DNA from: Sphingobacteriales bacterium
Lineage (GTDB): Bacteria > Bacteroidota > Bacteroidia > Chitinophagales > Chitinophagaceae
Length of the DNA: 64,000 bases
Direction: 5' to 3'
Assembly: GCA_004144175.1 (NCBI GenBank)
Contig: SEFT01000001.1
Span: 186,001 to 250,000, forward strand
Shown in pieces: positions 62,580-64,000 of the stretch (position 1 is its first letter; each line of letters opens with the position of its first letter). The notes below the pieces were generated by a model. It was not told the origin of the DNA. It did no database searches and was given only the letters and a program-made list of their open reading frames with translations. Made by a program: the position numbers and the translations under genes.

Positions 62580-63440
62580 TTAAGGCTTCATTGGCTCGTC
62601 TCTCGACAGGTTAAATTCCCTTGTCACTTCTGTTTCCGGGCCGTTTACTTTGTTGCCGTCTTTATCTATCAGTGTTAGAGTGATGCTTGGTTTACCCATT
62701 GGTAGTCCTTTCAGGAAGTAAGGCTGCCAGTTGGTTACTACCATAGTAGTGTCTACACCATCACCTTTTATGTTTGCTTTTACTTTGTAGCCATCGGTAG
62801 CCAGGCTGCTGTTCCATACATAGAAGTCGAACAGCAGGTTGTCTACGTCTTTGCCCAGGTAGTCGCCTTTCGGGCGGCTATAGAATACCATCGGCGTAGT
62901 AGGGTTATCCATTTTTTGCAGCTTGCCGTCTCCATCTATTTTAAAGGTCATCACCGCCGCTGCGCCTTTGTTCTTCAGCGACAGGTGATAAGAGCGCGAC
63001 AGAAATACCAGCAGGTGGTGCTCGGTGTTCTTAGCCAGCACAACTTCGTGCTTAGGCTCATATAGCGCTACGTAAGGCTTATTGTCAAGGATGAAGTGTA
63101 TGTGCTGCCCTTTGTCAGAATTGTTGCAAACCTTGCTGTTAGAGTCGGTCGTCTGGTTTTTCAGTTGGTAGTTCTTTACATTGAATGCAAAGCTCACCTT
63201 TACCGAGTCGCCCTGCGGCATCGCTGTTACATTGCCAAACGACAGTTGTGCATTCGGAAAATCCTGTGCGTTGCCCACTTCCGTTACAAATATCGGGTTA
63301 GACACTTTCTGCTCCGCCGGCACTGTCTGTGCTGTCTCCGTAGTAGTCGTCTGTTCTGTTGTCTCGCTTCCAGAGTTACACGCAGTGAACAATACTGCCG
63401 ATGCAAGGCCTAAACTAAGTACACTCTTCATTTTTGTCAT
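62580..63440 (-). CDS. Lipoprotein of unknown function
   Basis: 286 residues from ATG 63440, with lipobox LFTAC near residue 20 of the signal peptide and a T/E/Q-rich spacer after it. The folded part contains SDKGQHIHFILDNKPYVALY, with a histidine pair as in some copper or metal-binding domains (HxH), and TEHHLLVFLSRSYHLSLKNK with more histidines. Many exposed histidines make metal binding or sensing possible, but no family is recognised. A TACATTTG box lies 18 nt before the start. Confidence 0.7.
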   Translation of the reverse strand: MTKMKSVLSLGLASAVLFTACNSGSETTEQTTTTETAQTVPAEQKVSNPIFVTEVGNAQDFPNAQLSFGNVTAMPQGDSVKVSFAFNVKNYQLKNQTTDSNSKVCNNSDKGQHIHFILDNKPYVALYEPKHEVVLAKNTEHHLLVFLSRSYHLSLKNKGAAAVMTFKIDGDGKLQKMDNPTTPMVFYSRPKGDYLGKDVDNLLFDFYVWNSSLATDGYKVKANIKGDGVDTTMVVTNWQPYFLKGLPMGKPSITLTLIDKDGNKVNGPETEVTREFNLSRDEPMKP

Positions 63441-63458
63441 GGGTCGCAAAATTTGCAC

Positions 63459-63466
63459 CAAATGTA
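63459..63466 (-). promoter_or_regulatory. Putative -7 box of the histidine-rich lipoprotein gene
   Basis: TACATTTG on the minus strand, 18 nt before ATG 63440. Confidence 0.55.
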
Positions 63467-63547
63467 AGGGCAAATTCGATAGCGGAAGCAGCCCGTATTT
63501 TAGAAAATTTTAAACAAACCGTACAGGCAACTAAAGAGCGGAACTGT

Positions 63548-63555
63548 TACATTTG
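63548..63555 (+). promoter_or_regulatory. Putative -7 box of the second DegT gene
   Basis: TACATTTG, 20 nt before ATG 63576. Confidence 0.55.
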
Positions 63556-63575
63556 TTGTTCTAAAAAATCGGTAC

Positions 63576-64000
63576 ATGCCCGGGTATGAATTATTTGGCG
63601 CAGAAGAGCGCAAAGAGGTAAATGACGTATTGGAGACCGGCATACTGATGCGCTACGGCTTTGATGGCCCGCGTAAAGGTATCTGGAAGGCTAAGGAACT
63701 GGAGCAGGAGATAAATAAAACATTCAATGTAGCTCATTCTCAGTTGCTTAGCAGCGGTACCGCCGCGCTTACAGTAGCCTTGTCTGCACTGGGCATTGGT
63801 ACGGGCGATGAGGTCATCATGCCTACTTTCACATTCGTAGCCAGCTTCGAGGCGGTTATCTCGGTTGGGGCCATACCAGTAATGTGCGATATAGATGAAA
63901 CACTTACCCTCAACCCGAAAGCCGTAGAAGAAGCCATTACCCCACGTACCAAAGCGGTAATGCCTGTGCATATGTGCGGCAGTATGGCGCAACTGGATGA
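63576..64000 (+). CDS. DegT/DnrJ/EryC1/StrS aminotransferase, N-terminal part
   Basis: The frame runs open from ATG 63576 to the window end (141 residues seen). It begins MPGYELFGAEERKEVNDVLE and contains SSGTAALTVALSALGIGTGD, VIMPTFTFVASFEAVISVGA and ITPRTKAVMPVHMCG, the first third of a sugar aminotransferase of the DegT family; the cofactor lysine lies beyond the edge. It may belong to another glycan or to the pathway of the cluster at 1-6250; the order of the genes cannot be seen. Same family as the protein at 2379-3647 but not a close copy. Confidence 0.9.
   Translation, partial: MPGYELFGAEERKEVNDVLETGILMRYGFDGPRKGIWKAKELEQEINKTFNVAHSQLLSSGTAALTVALSALGIGTGDEVIMPTFTFVASFEAVISVGAIPVMCDIDETLTLNPKAVEEAITPRTKAVMPVHMCGSMAQLD

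Overview
The window reads as chromosome of a Bacteroidota bacterium, most likely a Chitinophagales-type soil or freshwater organism; the order is inference. The phylum rests on sequence seen here: type IX secretion C-terminal sorting domains on three secreted proteins, the long YidC form with a large periplasmic domain, a fused E1 alpha-beta 2-oxoacid dehydrogenase, GSCFA and CCC-motif proteins, an alpha/beta-split 2-oxoacid:ferredoxin oxidoreductase, and recurring TAnnTTTG promoter boxes, in one case with a TTTG box exactly 19 nt upstream. Core genes are moderate in G+C; one cassette (33857-35737) is clearly more AT-rich.

Layout. 1-6250: cell-surface polysaccharide genes (GT4 glycosyltransferase end, UDP-GlcNAc 2-epimerase, methyltransferase, DegT aminotransferase, initiating sugar-phosphate transferase), meeting a convergent CapD/EpsC-type dehydratase. 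6450-21000: housekeeping and envelope genes (orphan LuxR response regulator, ClpP, GSCFA protein, YidC, endonuclease V, polytopic membrane protein, GyrB, tandem phosphatase-like membrane protein, DgkA, AraC regulator, Wzx-like flippase, KorB). 20830-31600: glutamate racemase, a decayed barrel gene, glycine-zipper stress protein, CTP synthase, a four-gene translationally coupled signalling operon (lipoprotein, multi-TM protein, histidine kinase, response regulator), and the fused E1 gene. 31600-33760: a palindromic foldback element, then RidA and an ALDH8-like aldehyde dehydrogenase that fit 2-aminomuconate steps of tryptophan/kynurenine breakdown. 33857-35737: an AT-rich FRG-domain plus DUF262 cassette, the best candidate for an undescribed defence-type system. 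35840-47800: secreted and lipid-anchored proteins, including a PIG-L-like deacetylase next to a paralogue without the metal ligands, three T9SS cargo proteins and a truncated tandem acyl carrier protein. 47850-54800: dehydrogenases, PncC, small membrane proteins, and HxlR and TetR regulators; the TetR gene and its neighbour carry matching operator palindromes. 54800-64000: a 37-residue membrane protein, Hpt/DUF2752/CCC-motif cluster, ECF sigma/anti-sigma/barrel operon, an RluB-family pseudouridine synthase with a very long charged repeat tail, an amidohydrolase, and a second DegT aminotransferase cut by the right edge.

Most convergent gene pairs are separated by strong bidirectional hairpin terminators. 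Several genes have their -7 box only 5-6 nt upstream of the start codon, suggesting leaderless or nearly leaderless messages. Broken genes include a frameshifted barrel gene (22316-22927), a protein interrupted by one in-frame TAG (53961-54779), a probable one-base loss in a T run (near 61837) and a truncated ACP. No tRNA, rRNA, CRISPR array or transposase gene was found.
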